Origin: Roseburia hominis
GTDB taxonomy: Bacteria > Bacillota > Clostridia > Lachnospirales > Lachnospiraceae
Assembly (NCBI GenBank): GCA_021771815.1
Contig: JAETOE010000008.1
Span: 1 to 64,000, forward strand
Reading direction: 5' to 3'
DNA: 64,000 nt
A program made the position numbers and the translations under genes. Position 1 is the stretch's first letter, and every line of letters begins with the position of its first letter. Below, piece by piece: positions 8,403 through 16,753 of this stretch. The notes beneath the pieces are model-generated. The model was not told the DNA's origin. It saw only the letters and a list, made by a program, of their open reading frames with translations, and did no database searches.

Positions 8403-10115
8403 ATGGGAACAGCAGACGGAAATGAAAGAGTTGTCATCACAATGGAGCAGTATCTTAAGCTGCCGCAGCAGACGCCGGACGATGATCTGCACGAAGAGAG
8501 AGCGGTTGTTCGCAGTCTGCACGAAGAGAGGGCAGCCGTGCACAGCCTGCGCGGGGAGCATGCGGCGGGAAGCAGCCGATGTATCGGAAGAGGCACAGGG
8601 GGAAGCAGCCTATATGAAGAAATAAGACAGCGGAACGGAATGTTACTTCAGCGGGCAAACGATGTCCGCACACCGTTACTTCTTGAAAATGCTAATCCTG
8701 CCGCTGCGGGGTGGGACAGCAGTTGTATGATCGACCGCTGTTTTTATGTGCGGGAAGGGGAGAAGGACGGAGGACTTCACGTTTGTTTGGGCGCTCGCGC
8801 GGATATGAAGGAGCCGTGCGACAGTCTACAAATACGGCTTTTGACATACGAAAAAGATACGAGAATGTTTCGGGAACTGCAGACAGCAGAGAAGGGGAAC
8901 ACAAGCCATCTTTGCTGTGACGTCGAGTGGGAGTTTTCGGGAAGTGAAGCGGAACTGGAAGCGTATATCCCTTATGCGGAATTTACATGGACAGACAAAG
9001 AGGGCAGGCATAATGCCAGCCAGGTGAGCCGGTTCCGGTATCGGTTGGACGAGTTGTTCGCAAAGTACGAGCAGGCATGGCCCAAAAAAGAGGACAAAGC
9101 GCAGTTGTTTGACCCGTCGAAACCACAGCCGGTTCCAGTATATGGAAGTGGGAAGACGCCACCGCCATTTTCGGAGAATGATCCGGACAGCTATGTTCTG
9201 GTCGCACTGTATCGGGCACCATGGGAACTGCGTGACTGTGACTATGTCTGCTATGTGGGGAAGGAAGCGGGACAGCCGCACATTCAAGTGCCGTTTCTGT
9301 GCAGGCTTACTGCGGCGAGGAACTGGAGATTCCGTGAATTTGAGGCGGAGCAGTCGTATTGTATTCTTACAGGCAAGGGTGGGGATTGCGGCGCGGCGCG
9401 TCTGCTTGCAGGCTTGAATGGCTATATGGAGAGCGGATTTGTGTGCAAGGTGTCGGGGGATAAGCAGACTGCGGTGGTGAGTCTCGCTACGCCGTGGAAG
9501 GATCACATATTGCAGCCGGGAAATATGAAGAAATTTTTCTATGATATGGATCTGCATCTGGAAATGGTGATGGAGAGTCGGTACAATCCGGCTGAAACGG
9601 AAATTGCGTTTCTGGATTTAAGCAGTAGGAACCGAAGCGCGGCATCCGCAGGCGGAGAAGAGGAAATTGTGCTGTATCCGGTCGCACTGATGTGGGGGTG
9701 CTTTGCGGAGGATACGCAGATTCGCATGGCGGACGGAAGCATGCGGCGGATTTCTGACATAAGGATCGGAGATGCGGTCATGCAGCCGAAAGACGGGCGT
9801 CCGGTGCGGGTGTGCAATATATGGAAGGGCACGGAGAAGGAACTGGTTGTGATTCGGACGAAGGAAGGAGAGTCCGTTCGGATGACGAGGGAGCATCCGC
9901 TTTGTCAGGAAGATGGATTCATCCGCGCGGGTGAGATAAAACCGGGGGATACGGTATATGGGGAAGCCGGCAGAAAACTGACGGTTGCGTCGGTGGAGAC
10001 GGTGCCATATGAAGGGCATGTCTACAACCTCGATCTGGAGCGCAGCGAGGGCGACGGCACACTTCTGGCAAATGGCATTGCAGCGGGAGACAACGGAATA
10101 CAGAACGGCAGATAA
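8403..10115 (+). CDS. Hint-domain protein, first gene of giant operon
   Basis: This protein has about 570 residues. I recognise only the C-terminal Hint (Hedgehog/intein) domain, about 433-560. It has the nucleophile Cys433 in CFAEDTQIRMADG, the block-B TREH motif (T495, H498), and a closing strand ending LLANGIAAGDN. These residues predict self-cleavage or ester/thioester chemistry at Cys433. Only about ten residues follow the domain, so there is no C-terminal toxin or extein to release. The N-terminal 430 residues are unknown and include a three-copy ten-residue repeat (28-57). There is no signal peptide. ATG 8403 is preferred over 8397 because AGG at 8393-8395 is then seven bases away. Confidence 0.7.
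   Translation: MGTADGNERVVITMEQYLKLPQQTPDDDLHEERAVVRSLHEERAAVHSLRGEHAAGSSRCIGRGTGGSSLYEEIRQRNGMLLQRANDVRTPLLLENANPAAAGWDSSCMIDRCFYVREGEKDGGLHVCLGARADMKEPCDSLQIRLLTYEKDTRMFRELQTAEKGNTSHLCCDVEWEFSGSEAELEAYIPYAEFTWTDKEGRHNASQVSRFRYRLDELFAKYEQAWPKKEDKAQLFDPSKPQPVPVYGSGKTPPPFSENDPDSYVLVALYRAPWELRDCDYVCYVGKEAGQPHIQVPFLCRLTAARNWRFREFEAEQSYCILTGKGGDCGAARLLAGLNGYMESGFVCKVSGDKQTAVVSLATPWKDHILQPGNMKKFFYDMDLHLEMVMESRYNPAETEIAFLDLSSRNRSAASAGGEEEIVLYPVALMWGCFAEDTQIRMADGSMRRISDIRIGDAVMQPKDGRPVRVCNIWKGTEKELVVIRTKEGESVRMTREHPLCQEDGFIRAGEIKPGDTVYGEAGRKLTVASVETVPYEGHVYNLDLERSEGDGTLLANGIAAGDNGIQNGR
8484..8573 (+). repeat. Three 30-bp in-frame direct repeats
   Basis: Units begin at 8484, 8514 and 8544 and encode variants of SLHEERAxVx. 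The first two are nearly identical and the third has diverged. They lie near the N-terminus of the Hint protein. Confidence 0.85.
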
Positions 10116-10133
10116 AATGCCAATGGGGGAAAT

Positions 10134-11498
10134 ATGCTTGATTCGATTGAGATTAGAGAGGTCAGCGTCACAAAGCAGGCGGATGGTTATGTAATTGCGG
10201 CGAGTTGGAAGGCGACCAGTGAAGGAACGCCGTACCGGGGACCGTATGAGTTGGTTTTAATGAACGGGGAGACTGCAGTTAGGAACTGGAATGTAGGAAA
10301 TAGTATGAGCTGTAAGCAGAAGGTGGACATCGAACTGCAGAAGGATATTTCCTACCGGGTCAAAATCGGGGGCAGTGAAGGGACAGTGTACAGTGAAAGT
10401 ATGGCGGTGCTGTTTTTCGGCTTTGAGACGGTCAGGGGGAATTTCGACGGCAGCGTGCTTTATCTGGCATGGGATTTCAGGGAAGATATTACGTTTGCAG
10501 GTGCATATGTCGTATTTGCGAGAGCTGTTTCGCCGGATGGGAGCGTGATTATTGGAAGGTACGGAGACAATTATCTGGATATTCCGATTCATATGGATGC
10601 GATGAAGGCGGGAGATGCCGGCACGGTGAAGCTGATTCCTTATATTGAGGAGCGCTCGAGGGGGCCGGAAATCAAACTGCATTTTCTCCCGTGGAAGGTG
10701 CGGCTGGACGGCGTTGCATCGGTGCGGGAAGCGGATGACGGGGTTCATGTAGAGATTTTACAGAGCCACGATTACGAGACGACCTGGAACGGCATCTTGC
10801 AGCCGGAGCTTTGTCTCTGCTATCAGGGGCAGGAATGGACATCGGCTTTTGCTACGGGAGCCGCCTCGGGGAGCAGTCTGACATTTATATTTTCCAAGAA
10901 GGACGTTGACGCAGAGCGGTTAAAGCGCGCGGAAGCGGCGCTCTATACGGGGAGCAGTGAAAAAATCGGAGATACGGTCGTGACGCTTTCGGGCAGGCGG
11001 GCGGACTGCACAGAGCGGATTGCGCTCGGGAAGACGGAAGCGGTCAGCGTTATGCCCGGTGCGGCGGGAACTAAGATCGCATGGGGTTATTGCGGCGCGG
11101 GAATGCCGTCGCATTATGAACTTGCGTTTTCAGACGGTGGAACACAGATCACGGCGGAGTGCAGTGCGGTACTTGCCGGGCGCAGGACGGGAACCGTGAG
11201 CATCCGTCCGTATTTCGGATTGAGAGCAGGGCTGCCGTCGTCCGCGGCATCGCTTCATCCGGCGGGGTATTATCTGTATCAGCAGGATGGAAAATGGCAT
11301 ATTTATCAGAGTCAGGGCGAGGAGAGTCCGCACACGCTGTCCTGCCATATCAGACAGGAAGTTTTTAACCGGAGACTTGCGGGAAGCGTTGAAGGAAACG
11401 GCATCACGCTTGCGCCGGAGGAGGGCGGCTATGTGCTTACGGTCACCAATCCGTCGGAGCGGAAAGGCGCAGTGCCGGAGAGATACAGGATATGGTAG
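10134..11498 (+). CDS. Unrecognised beta-rich protein, giant operon
   Basis: This 454-residue protein has no family I can name. Alternating-strand stretches such as YRGPYELVLMNGETAV, YRVKIGG and SVLYLAWDF recur and suggest two to four fibronectin-III-like or other beta-sandwich modules. A PSHYELAFSDGG block near residue 325 resembles the first one. It has no signal peptide, membrane segment or catalytic motif that I can see. It starts 18 bp after the Hint gene with GGGGGA as ribosome site, and its end overlaps the next start by 7 bp, so it is co-translated. A structural or adhesive role is only a guess. Confidence 0.65.
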   Translation: MLDSIEIREVSVTKQADGYVIAASWKATSEGTPYRGPYELVLMNGETAVRNWNVGNSMSCKQKVDIELQKDISYRVKIGGSEGTVYSESMAVLFFGFETVRGNFDGSVLYLAWDFREDITFAGAYVVFARAVSPDGSVIIGRYGDNYLDIPIHMDAMKAGDAGTVKLIPYIEERSRGPEIKLHFLPWKVRLDGVASVREADDGVHVEILQSHDYETTWNGILQPELCLCYQGQEWTSAFATGAASGSSLTFIFSKKDVDAERLKRAEAALYTGSSEKIGDTVVTLSGRRADCTERIALGKTEAVSVMPGAAGTKIAWGYCGAGMPSHYELAFSDGGTQITAECSAVLAGRRTGTVSIRPYFGLRAGLPSSAASLHPAGYYLYQQDGKWHIYQSQGEESPHTLSCHIRQEVFNRRLAGSVEGNGITLAPEEGGYVLTVTNPSERKGAVPERYRIW

Positions 11499-12313
11499 CG
11501 CAGATGGCGGATGTCGCCTATGAGGATTTGCTGCTTTGTGCCTGCGGCTATAGCGGGGAAGACCGCTGTACGGATTTAAAATGCGGGATGCGGCTGCTCG
11601 TGGAAGCGGAGGGTTACAAACCGTCCTATGGCGCGGACGTTTCGGCGGGAGCGGGACAGTATCTTCCGGGTTACTATATGGGGGCGACTTCCGTTTACCA
11701 GATGCATTCCTATGGCAGCGGGGAGGAGTGGAAGCTTGGATTTGACGCGTTCCTCGCGGGAATGAAGGAGGAGCATACGATGCAGCGGATAGGCGGTGTG
11801 CTCGAGCGTCAGAACGGGGAAGGAGGGCTTGCAGATCTGTTTCGGATCGGGGCGCGGAAGCCACTGTACCGCATTCATTATCCGGTTCGAATGCAGGACA
11901 GCCAGGAAGCGGGGACGGACTATGCGCCCGGAAATGTGTGTCTGATCGGCGCGGACACCTATGGACAGCTCGTGGAGGCAACGGCGAGCATGAACAACGA
12001 GCAGCAGGTAACGACGGCGGGAGTGACGTTATCCTATTTCCGGGGAAGAGCGGTGATGGTTCCGAAGATTCCCATTGTGGTCGACGGCGTCAGAGAATAT
12101 GTTTCGCTCGGAACGACATTTGAAAACCTGCTTGAGGAGGAAGGTTTTGACAGGGAACAGTCCGCAGGAGAAGTTAAGCTGCTGCGCAGAAGCTGTATGG
12201 ATAAAAGCGGGTTCCTTCCGGTCTATTTTCCGGAAAATGCGAATGATTCCGGTTGGCGGAAACTGCCGCTTCTGCCGGGTGATCGGATTTCGTTCGGACG
12301 GGCGCGCGTATGA
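11492..12313 (+). CDS. Unrecognised 273-residue protein, giant operon
   Basis: I cannot assign a family. The N-terminus is cysteine-containing (LLLCACGYSGEDRCTDLKCG). The C-terminal third has a segment (REYVSLGTTFENLLEEEGF, then LPLLPGDRISF) that resembles the LysM/SLBB-like pieces in the giant protein downstream, but only weakly. No signal or membrane helix is seen. It overlaps both neighbours (7 bp upstream, 4 bp ATGA downstream), a sign of tight translational coupling and fixed stoichiometry. Confidence 0.6.
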   Translation: MVAQMADVAYEDLLLCACGYSGEDRCTDLKCGMRLLVEAEGYKPSYGADVSAGAGQYLPGYYMGATSVYQMHSYGSGEEWKLGFDAFLAGMKEEHTMQRIGGVLERQNGEGGLADLFRIGARKPLYRIHYPVRMQDSQEAGTDYAPGNVCLIGADTYGQLVEATASMNNEQQVTTAGVTLSYFRGRAVMVPKIPIVVDGVREYVSLGTTFENLLEEEGFDREQSAGEVKLLRRSCMDKSGFLPVYFPENANDSGWRKLPLLPGDRISFGRARV

Positions 12314-15300
12314 GGGCGCGGGGCGAGAGGAAGGAGACGGCTGCACAATTTACGAGAATCCAGGCGGCGGGCGGTTCTACGTGGTATCAGTGTGGGAGAA
12401 CTGTTTTCGGTATCGCCGGACTGCGGCAGGAAGAGAGTCTGACGGCGGAGGAAACATGGCAGATCGAGGCGGGCAGTTATCTGTTTCTGGGAGAAAATCT
12501 GAAAGCGGAGGAGAGCGGGCAGTTTTTTGCCGACGCTATGCGGCTTATAAAATCCTGTGGGGGAAGGATCCTCTTCGGGTGGATCTGCAATCCGTCCGCT
12601 CCGCTCGGGCAGTGGCAGTACCAGCTTCTTTTGTGGGAGAGGGGCGGTGAAGATGCGCACAGCTTTTTGACAGGAAGGGAATTTGACTGGCAGAGGTATG
12701 CGCTCTTTCTGCCGGGCGGCAGCCGTTTGGTGCTTGAGGACGAGGCGGCGCTTCGTCTAAAAATGGGAGAAAAGCGCCACTGGCTTCGGACGCCGGGGCT
12801 TACACTCGGCGGGGAGGGCGAGCCGCGCTTATGGATTACCGGGGAGAATGCGGGGATCTGGGAGATTGATTTCGTGCTTCCTGAGCGGGAGGATGTATTT
12901 GCGCAGATCGACGCAGGCGTCCGGTACTACTCTATGTCGGAAGGACAGCCGTACAGTGCGACGGCAGCGCTGTTCTACCCGGAACAGGAAATCCGCCTCC
13001 GGGGACGATTGGATTTTGCGAAAGCGCCGGAGGAGGGGATGCGGTTCTTTTTTGATGAGAGCGCTTCTTTTGAGTTCCCCTGTGAGATTCCGACGCTTTA
13101 CGGGCGTAAGGTCTATGCGCGGATGCAGTTCCCGGCGGGTGGAGCGGCTGTAAAAAGCAGGGAGGAAGAACGTCCGGGACTCATTTTCGCAAGAGGAATC
13201 CGATGGTTTACCTCGGAGGCGGGAAAACCTGGCGCAGCGTGTGAATATTATTTGACCTACACAGGTAAATTCAAACTTCGAATGGAGGAAACGGACGCTG
13301 CAAACGACGACCGCATACTCTGCGGCAGAATGGGAACGGAGTATCTTGCGTGCGGCGACGACGGCTTTCTGACGCTGCGCTTTTATCCGGGCAATCCGGC
13401 ATATTGCGGTATGGCGGGTGGGGAAAGCGGTCTGTGCGGCATGGCAGGTGGGGAAAGCGGCTCGTGCGGCATGGCGGATGGGGAAAGCGGCCTGGACGGT
13501 CCGGCAGAAGGGAAGACCGGGCTGACCGGACTGGCGACGACGGCGTGGATTTCCTTTGGCGCAGAGGAACAGACGGTGGATTATTATTCTACGGCAGCGC
13601 AGACGGCGCTTTATGCGGTGCAGGAAAAGACTTCGGAGTTTCTCGATTATCTGGAACTGCCAGTGGCGCAGCTTCAGGGAGAGCGCGCCGTTCCGTTCCT
13701 TCCGGTAAAGCGGTTGGCAGAGAAGACGGTAAATGAAGAACTGCTTTTGGGGATGGAACTCTCGGGAGTATTGCCGACACGTGCAAAAATTCTTTTGAAT
13801 CGGGAAAATGCCATTGCAGGGAGCAGGAGCGGGGAACAGACCGCTGCGACGCCGCAGGGATTTCTGGTGGGAGTTACTGGAAATGCGTGGAACTGGATCA
13901 AAATCGCGTCGAATGCGGAGGGAGGATCGCCGGACTCTGTATTTGCAGGGATATCAGAAGAACTGAGAATGAAATTCCATGACAGCCGTCTATTTCTTGC
14001 GATGGCGGATGCAGCGGCGATTGGGGCACAACTACAGCAGTGGAAGCTCGATTTTGCAGTGGGAGACTGGCGGTTTCTTGTGGATGAAGAGCACTTTCGC
14101 AGCGGCAGGGAAGACCAGAGTAATACGGCAATTATTTTCAAGTATGCAAAAGACAAATCCATCGACGAGCTGATGCAGGAGACGGATTTTGAGGGAGAGG
14201 CGGTTGCCGGAAATATCAGACAGATTTACCAGAGCGCGGCGGCGCATGTATACGACAGAGATGGAAATGTGCTTGCCGATTACCGGAATTTTTATGAGAT
14301 GACACACGACCGGGCATTTTCAGGAGTTCTTGTTTTGAACTGTCCGCTTTCGGTAAGTCAGATGCCGGAGGAGTTAAAGCTCCTGCTTGCAGGACTGAAG
14401 GAGGATGCGCTCTATGCGCATCACATGGGAGTCCATGCAAACGATCTTACGGTGAAGGACGGCGTTCCCGTCATGAAGCGGTCGAGTTATTTCGGTCTGG
14501 TGGATTATCAGGATAACGGGGTTCTTGTGAATGAGAATACGGACAGCAAGGATTATGATTTCCTCACAAAGCGTGTTCTGTTGGAAATCCGTAATTCAGT
14601 GATCGTAAAGTTTGCGGCGGAGGCGGAGGTGCTGATCAATCGGTTGTTTGACGCCAGGGCGGAGGCGGTCACAGGGGAAGCGGGAAATTGTCTTGTGCTG
14701 GACGGAAGCTATCAGAACTGCGGCGGTGTGGGGCAGTATGTGTTTGCGCTGCGGCAAAATACAGTCTTTGCGCTGCGGGGGAGTATGCTTGAAAATGTGG
14801 AGATCACCGCAGTGAGGATGAAAGCCGGGGAAACGGATGGGATGCTCACCGGAAGCTTTGGGCTGACCGGAAAGCTGCGCTTTTGGAGGAATGCAGCCTG
14901 CGATATTCTGGCGTATGGAAGCTGCCCCGATACCGGGGAGGACGGGTATCTGGAGTTTGATAATCTTGCGATTGACATGTCGATCGAGCAGGCGGGGACG
15001 GGAGCAAAGCATTTCACAGTGCGGTATGAGACATTGACGCTGGATGAGACGCAGAGTATTTTGCGGCGCGGCTCACTGCCGACATGCCTGCCCGCGCATC
15101 CGCAGGCGCTGATGCGTTACAATTTATCCGAAGGAGCGCCGAAAGCGTTCGGCTACCGCAGCATCACCTGTCCCGTGGAGCAGGGGGAGATAAAGTCGCA
15201 GTGGTACGGGCTTTCTTTTGTGATACCGCTCGGATCGCTTGGGGGAAATTCGGCGGTGGCGGCGTTGGAATTAAAGCTTTTGTGCGCATGGGGCATGTCG

Positions 15301-15660
15301 GAGGAAGGGAAAGAAGAACCGCCGGTGTTTGTCGGCATTTCGCTGCCCGGGCTCGGGGCGGACGGGATTACGCTGTCGCTTCAGGGAATTTTAAAGCTGG
15401 ATTTTAAGTCGGTAGAGCTTCTGGTCTATCATACGGAGGAGAAAACGGATTACCAGCTTTGCTTTCGGAATTTTACACTGAGCGCGCTCGGCATGTCGTT
15501 TCCGCCTGGGAAAAATAATATCTATCTGTTCGGAGAGAACGGCAGCAGGCTGGGGTGGTATGCGGCGTATCAGAAGGAGGAGAAGGATGGCGACGACAAG
15601 CGTAAAAGTGACGATTCTCGCAGTCGGACAGGGGATGGGCAATCTGATCGAGGTGTATGA
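12310..15660 (+). CDS. Unrecognised 1,116-residue beta-rich protein, giant operon
   Basis: No known domain is evident. The sequence is rich in alternating hydrophobic strands, especially in the last 500 residues, and its C-terminal region (EIKSQWYGLSFVIPLGSL, GITLSLQGILKLDFKS) resembles the repeated strands of the 3,176-residue protein, so the two may share a fold. Residues 366-395 are a three-copy CGMAGGESGL repeat. It has no signal peptide. The final 25 residues are highly charged and are encoded within the 74-bp overlap with the next gene, so they may be an extension gained after loss of an earlier stop. The start couples to the previous stop (ATGA). Confidence 0.65.
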   Translation: MRARGERKETAAQFTRIQAAGGSTWYQCGRTVFGIAGLRQEESLTAEETWQIEAGSYLFLGENLKAEESGQFFADAMRLIKSCGGRILFGWICNPSAPLGQWQYQLLLWERGGEDAHSFLTGREFDWQRYALFLPGGSRLVLEDEAALRLKMGEKRHWLRTPGLTLGGEGEPRLWITGENAGIWEIDFVLPEREDVFAQIDAGVRYYSMSEGQPYSATAALFYPEQEIRLRGRLDFAKAPEEGMRFFFDESASFEFPCEIPTLYGRKVYARMQFPAGGAAVKSREEERPGLIFARGIRWFTSEAGKPGAACEYYLTYTGKFKLRMEETDAANDDRILCGRMGTEYLACGDDGFLTLRFYPGNPAYCGMAGGESGLCGMAGGESGSCGMADGESGLDGPAEGKTGLTGLATTAWISFGAEEQTVDYYSTAAQTALYAVQEKTSEFLDYLELPVAQLQGERAVPFLPVKRLAEKTVNEELLLGMELSGVLPTRAKILLNRENAIAGSRSGEQTAATPQGFLVGVTGNAWNWIKIASNAEGGSPDSVFAGISEELRMKFHDSRLFLAMADAAAIGAQLQQWKLDFAVGDWRFLVDEEHFRSGREDQSNTAIIFKYAKDKSIDELMQETDFEGEAVAGNIRQIYQSAAAHVYDRDGNVLADYRNFYEMTHDRAFSGVLVLNCPLSVSQMPEELKLLLAGLKEDALYAHHMGVHANDLTVKDGVPVMKRSSYFGLVDYQDNGVLVNENTDSKDYDFLTKRVLLEIRNSVIVKFAAEAEVLINRLFDARAEAVTGEAGNCLVLDGSYQNCGGVGQYVFALRQNTVFALRGSMLENVEITAVRMKAGETDGMLTGSFGLTGKLRFWRNAACDILAYGSCPDTGEDGYLEFDNLAIDMSIEQAGTGAKHFTVRYETLTLDETQSILRRGSLPTCLPAHPQALMRYNLSEGAPKAFGYRSITCPVEQGEIKSQWYGLSFVIPLGSLGGNSAVAALELKLLCAWGMSEEGKEEPPVFVGISLPGLGADGITLSLQGILKLDFKSVELLVYHTEEKTDYQLCFRNFTLSALGMSFPPGKNNIYLFGENGSRLGWYAAYQKEEKDGDDKRKSDDSRSRTGDGQSDRGV
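13405..13494 (+). repeat. Three 30-bp in-frame direct repeats (CGMAGGESGL)
   Basis: Units begin at 13405, 13435 and 13465. They differ at only a few bases each, which indicates recent expansion. A degenerate continuation (DGPAEGKTGL) follows. Confidence 0.9.
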
Positions 15661-16750
15661 GGGGACGAACATGACGCAGTTGATTCTTGTGGACTGCGGC
15701 GGGAGTGGTGTAACGGAAACTCATGTGAAAGACTGTATCTGGAAAATTCATGCGGCAATGCAAAAGCGTGCAAAGGCGCTGGGAAAAACAGGTTTTTACA
15801 GGCATATCGATCTGCTTGTTTTGTCTCACCAGGATAGGGATCATCATTCAATTCTATACGAAATTCTGAAGAAGCAGACCAAGGCGTTTATCTCAATAGG
15901 GGAATTCTGGACATTTGATGAAAACTATTGTACCTTGAGTGCGGATTATAAGCAGTGCAGAGATAAGATAGTCGAGATTGCCGGGAAACAATGTATTTTA
16001 CCAGATGGGAGTGCTTATGAGAATGGAGCGCTTGCATGGCATTTATATGCGTCGGACTATGCATGTCTCACTTATCTGTATACAAATGCCCGGGGAGGTG
16101 ACAGCAGGAATACGGTCAGTGCTGTAATTCAATTAGAACTCCGTTTTCCGGGAAAGTTCGTTTATCGCTTTCTGTTTCCGGGAGACCCGACGAAGCAGAC
16201 TATGGAGCAGATTTCATCTGTGAAGCTTCCGGGAGATTATGAGATTGATTATATGTCGGCGCCGCATCACGGTTCGATTGTCACATGTGACAGCAGTTCG
16301 CTGACGGCATTTCTGGAAAAAATGAAGGTGCGGGAGGTGGTAGTCAGCGCTGGGGAGGGCAACGGTTATGGTCATCCGCATAAGACCTTTATGGAAATTG
16401 CAGAAAATAAAATCCGCTGTACTATTGCTGCGCATTCCTGCTATTACAACACGACAGACAAAGCGGAAAACGGACATTACGGTATAAAAAGTACGGCAAA
16501 GCGTCTGTATACATCATTTGTACCGGATCCGACGGCCAGAGGCACAGCGGTACGGGGAGAATATTATCATTATGTCTATACTATGAGCAGCAGCGGAATG
16601 AAGGAGAGCCTGGAGGGGATTGAGAGGCATTCCGGCAGTCCCTACACGCTCACAGAACGATCTGTGCAGGAAAACAGCAGATCATGGCGTGCCGTGGCAA
16701 TGCCGGGCATGGCACGCCATGGTCTGCCGGACATGGCGGAAAGAAGGTAG
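15587..16750 (+). CDS. ComEC-like metallo-beta-lactamase-fold hydrolase, giant operon
   Basis: This 387-residue cytoplasmic-looking protein has a metallo-beta-lactamase fold of the ComEC C-terminal type. The motifs are VGQGMGN near the start, SHQDRDHH (H81, D83, D85, H86), FPGDPTKQ, the third-ligand region SAPHHGS, and GHPH. The family hydrolyses phosphodiester or related bonds in nucleic acids or nucleotides; the substrate here is unknown. ATG 15587 is chosen because AAGGAGG (15574-15580) precedes it, although this places the first 74 bp inside the previous gene. The C-terminal 50 residues are low in predicted structure and include a DNA palindrome. It is followed within 3 bp by the giant gene. 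Confidence 0.82.
   Translation: MATTSVKVTILAVGQGMGNLIEVYEGTNMTQLILVDCGGSGVTETHVKDCIWKIHAAMQKRAKALGKTGFYRHIDLLVLSHQDRDHHSILYEILKKQTKAFISIGEFWTFDENYCTLSADYKQCRDKIVEIAGKQCILPDGSAYENGALAWHLYASDYACLTYLYTNARGGDSRNTVSAVIQLELRFPGKFVYRFLFPGDPTKQTMEQISSVKLPGDYEIDYMSAPHHGSIVTCDSSSLTAFLEKMKVREVVVSAGEGNGYGHPHKTFMEIAENKIRCTIAAHSCYYNTTDKAENGHYGIKSTAKRLYTSFVPDPTARGTAVRGEYYHYVYTMSSSGMKESLEGIERHSGSPYTLTERSVQENSRSWRAVAMPGMARHGLPDMAERR
16684..16720 (+). repeat. 10-bp perfect inverted repeat inside the hydrolase gene
   Basis: ATGGCGTGCC (16684-16693) pairs with GGCACGCCAT (16711-16720), with a 17-bp loop, 30 bp before the stop of the hydrolase gene. It could form an mRNA hairpin that sets translation of the giant gene downstream. 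Confidence 0.6.
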
Positions 16751-16753
16751 CAT

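Noticed and set aside
8826-9557. Minus-strand 243-residue ORF inside the Hint gene
   Set aside because: It has no ribosome site or recognisable domain and is a shadow of the real plus-strand gene. The same holds for the many other antisense ORFs across the giant operon.
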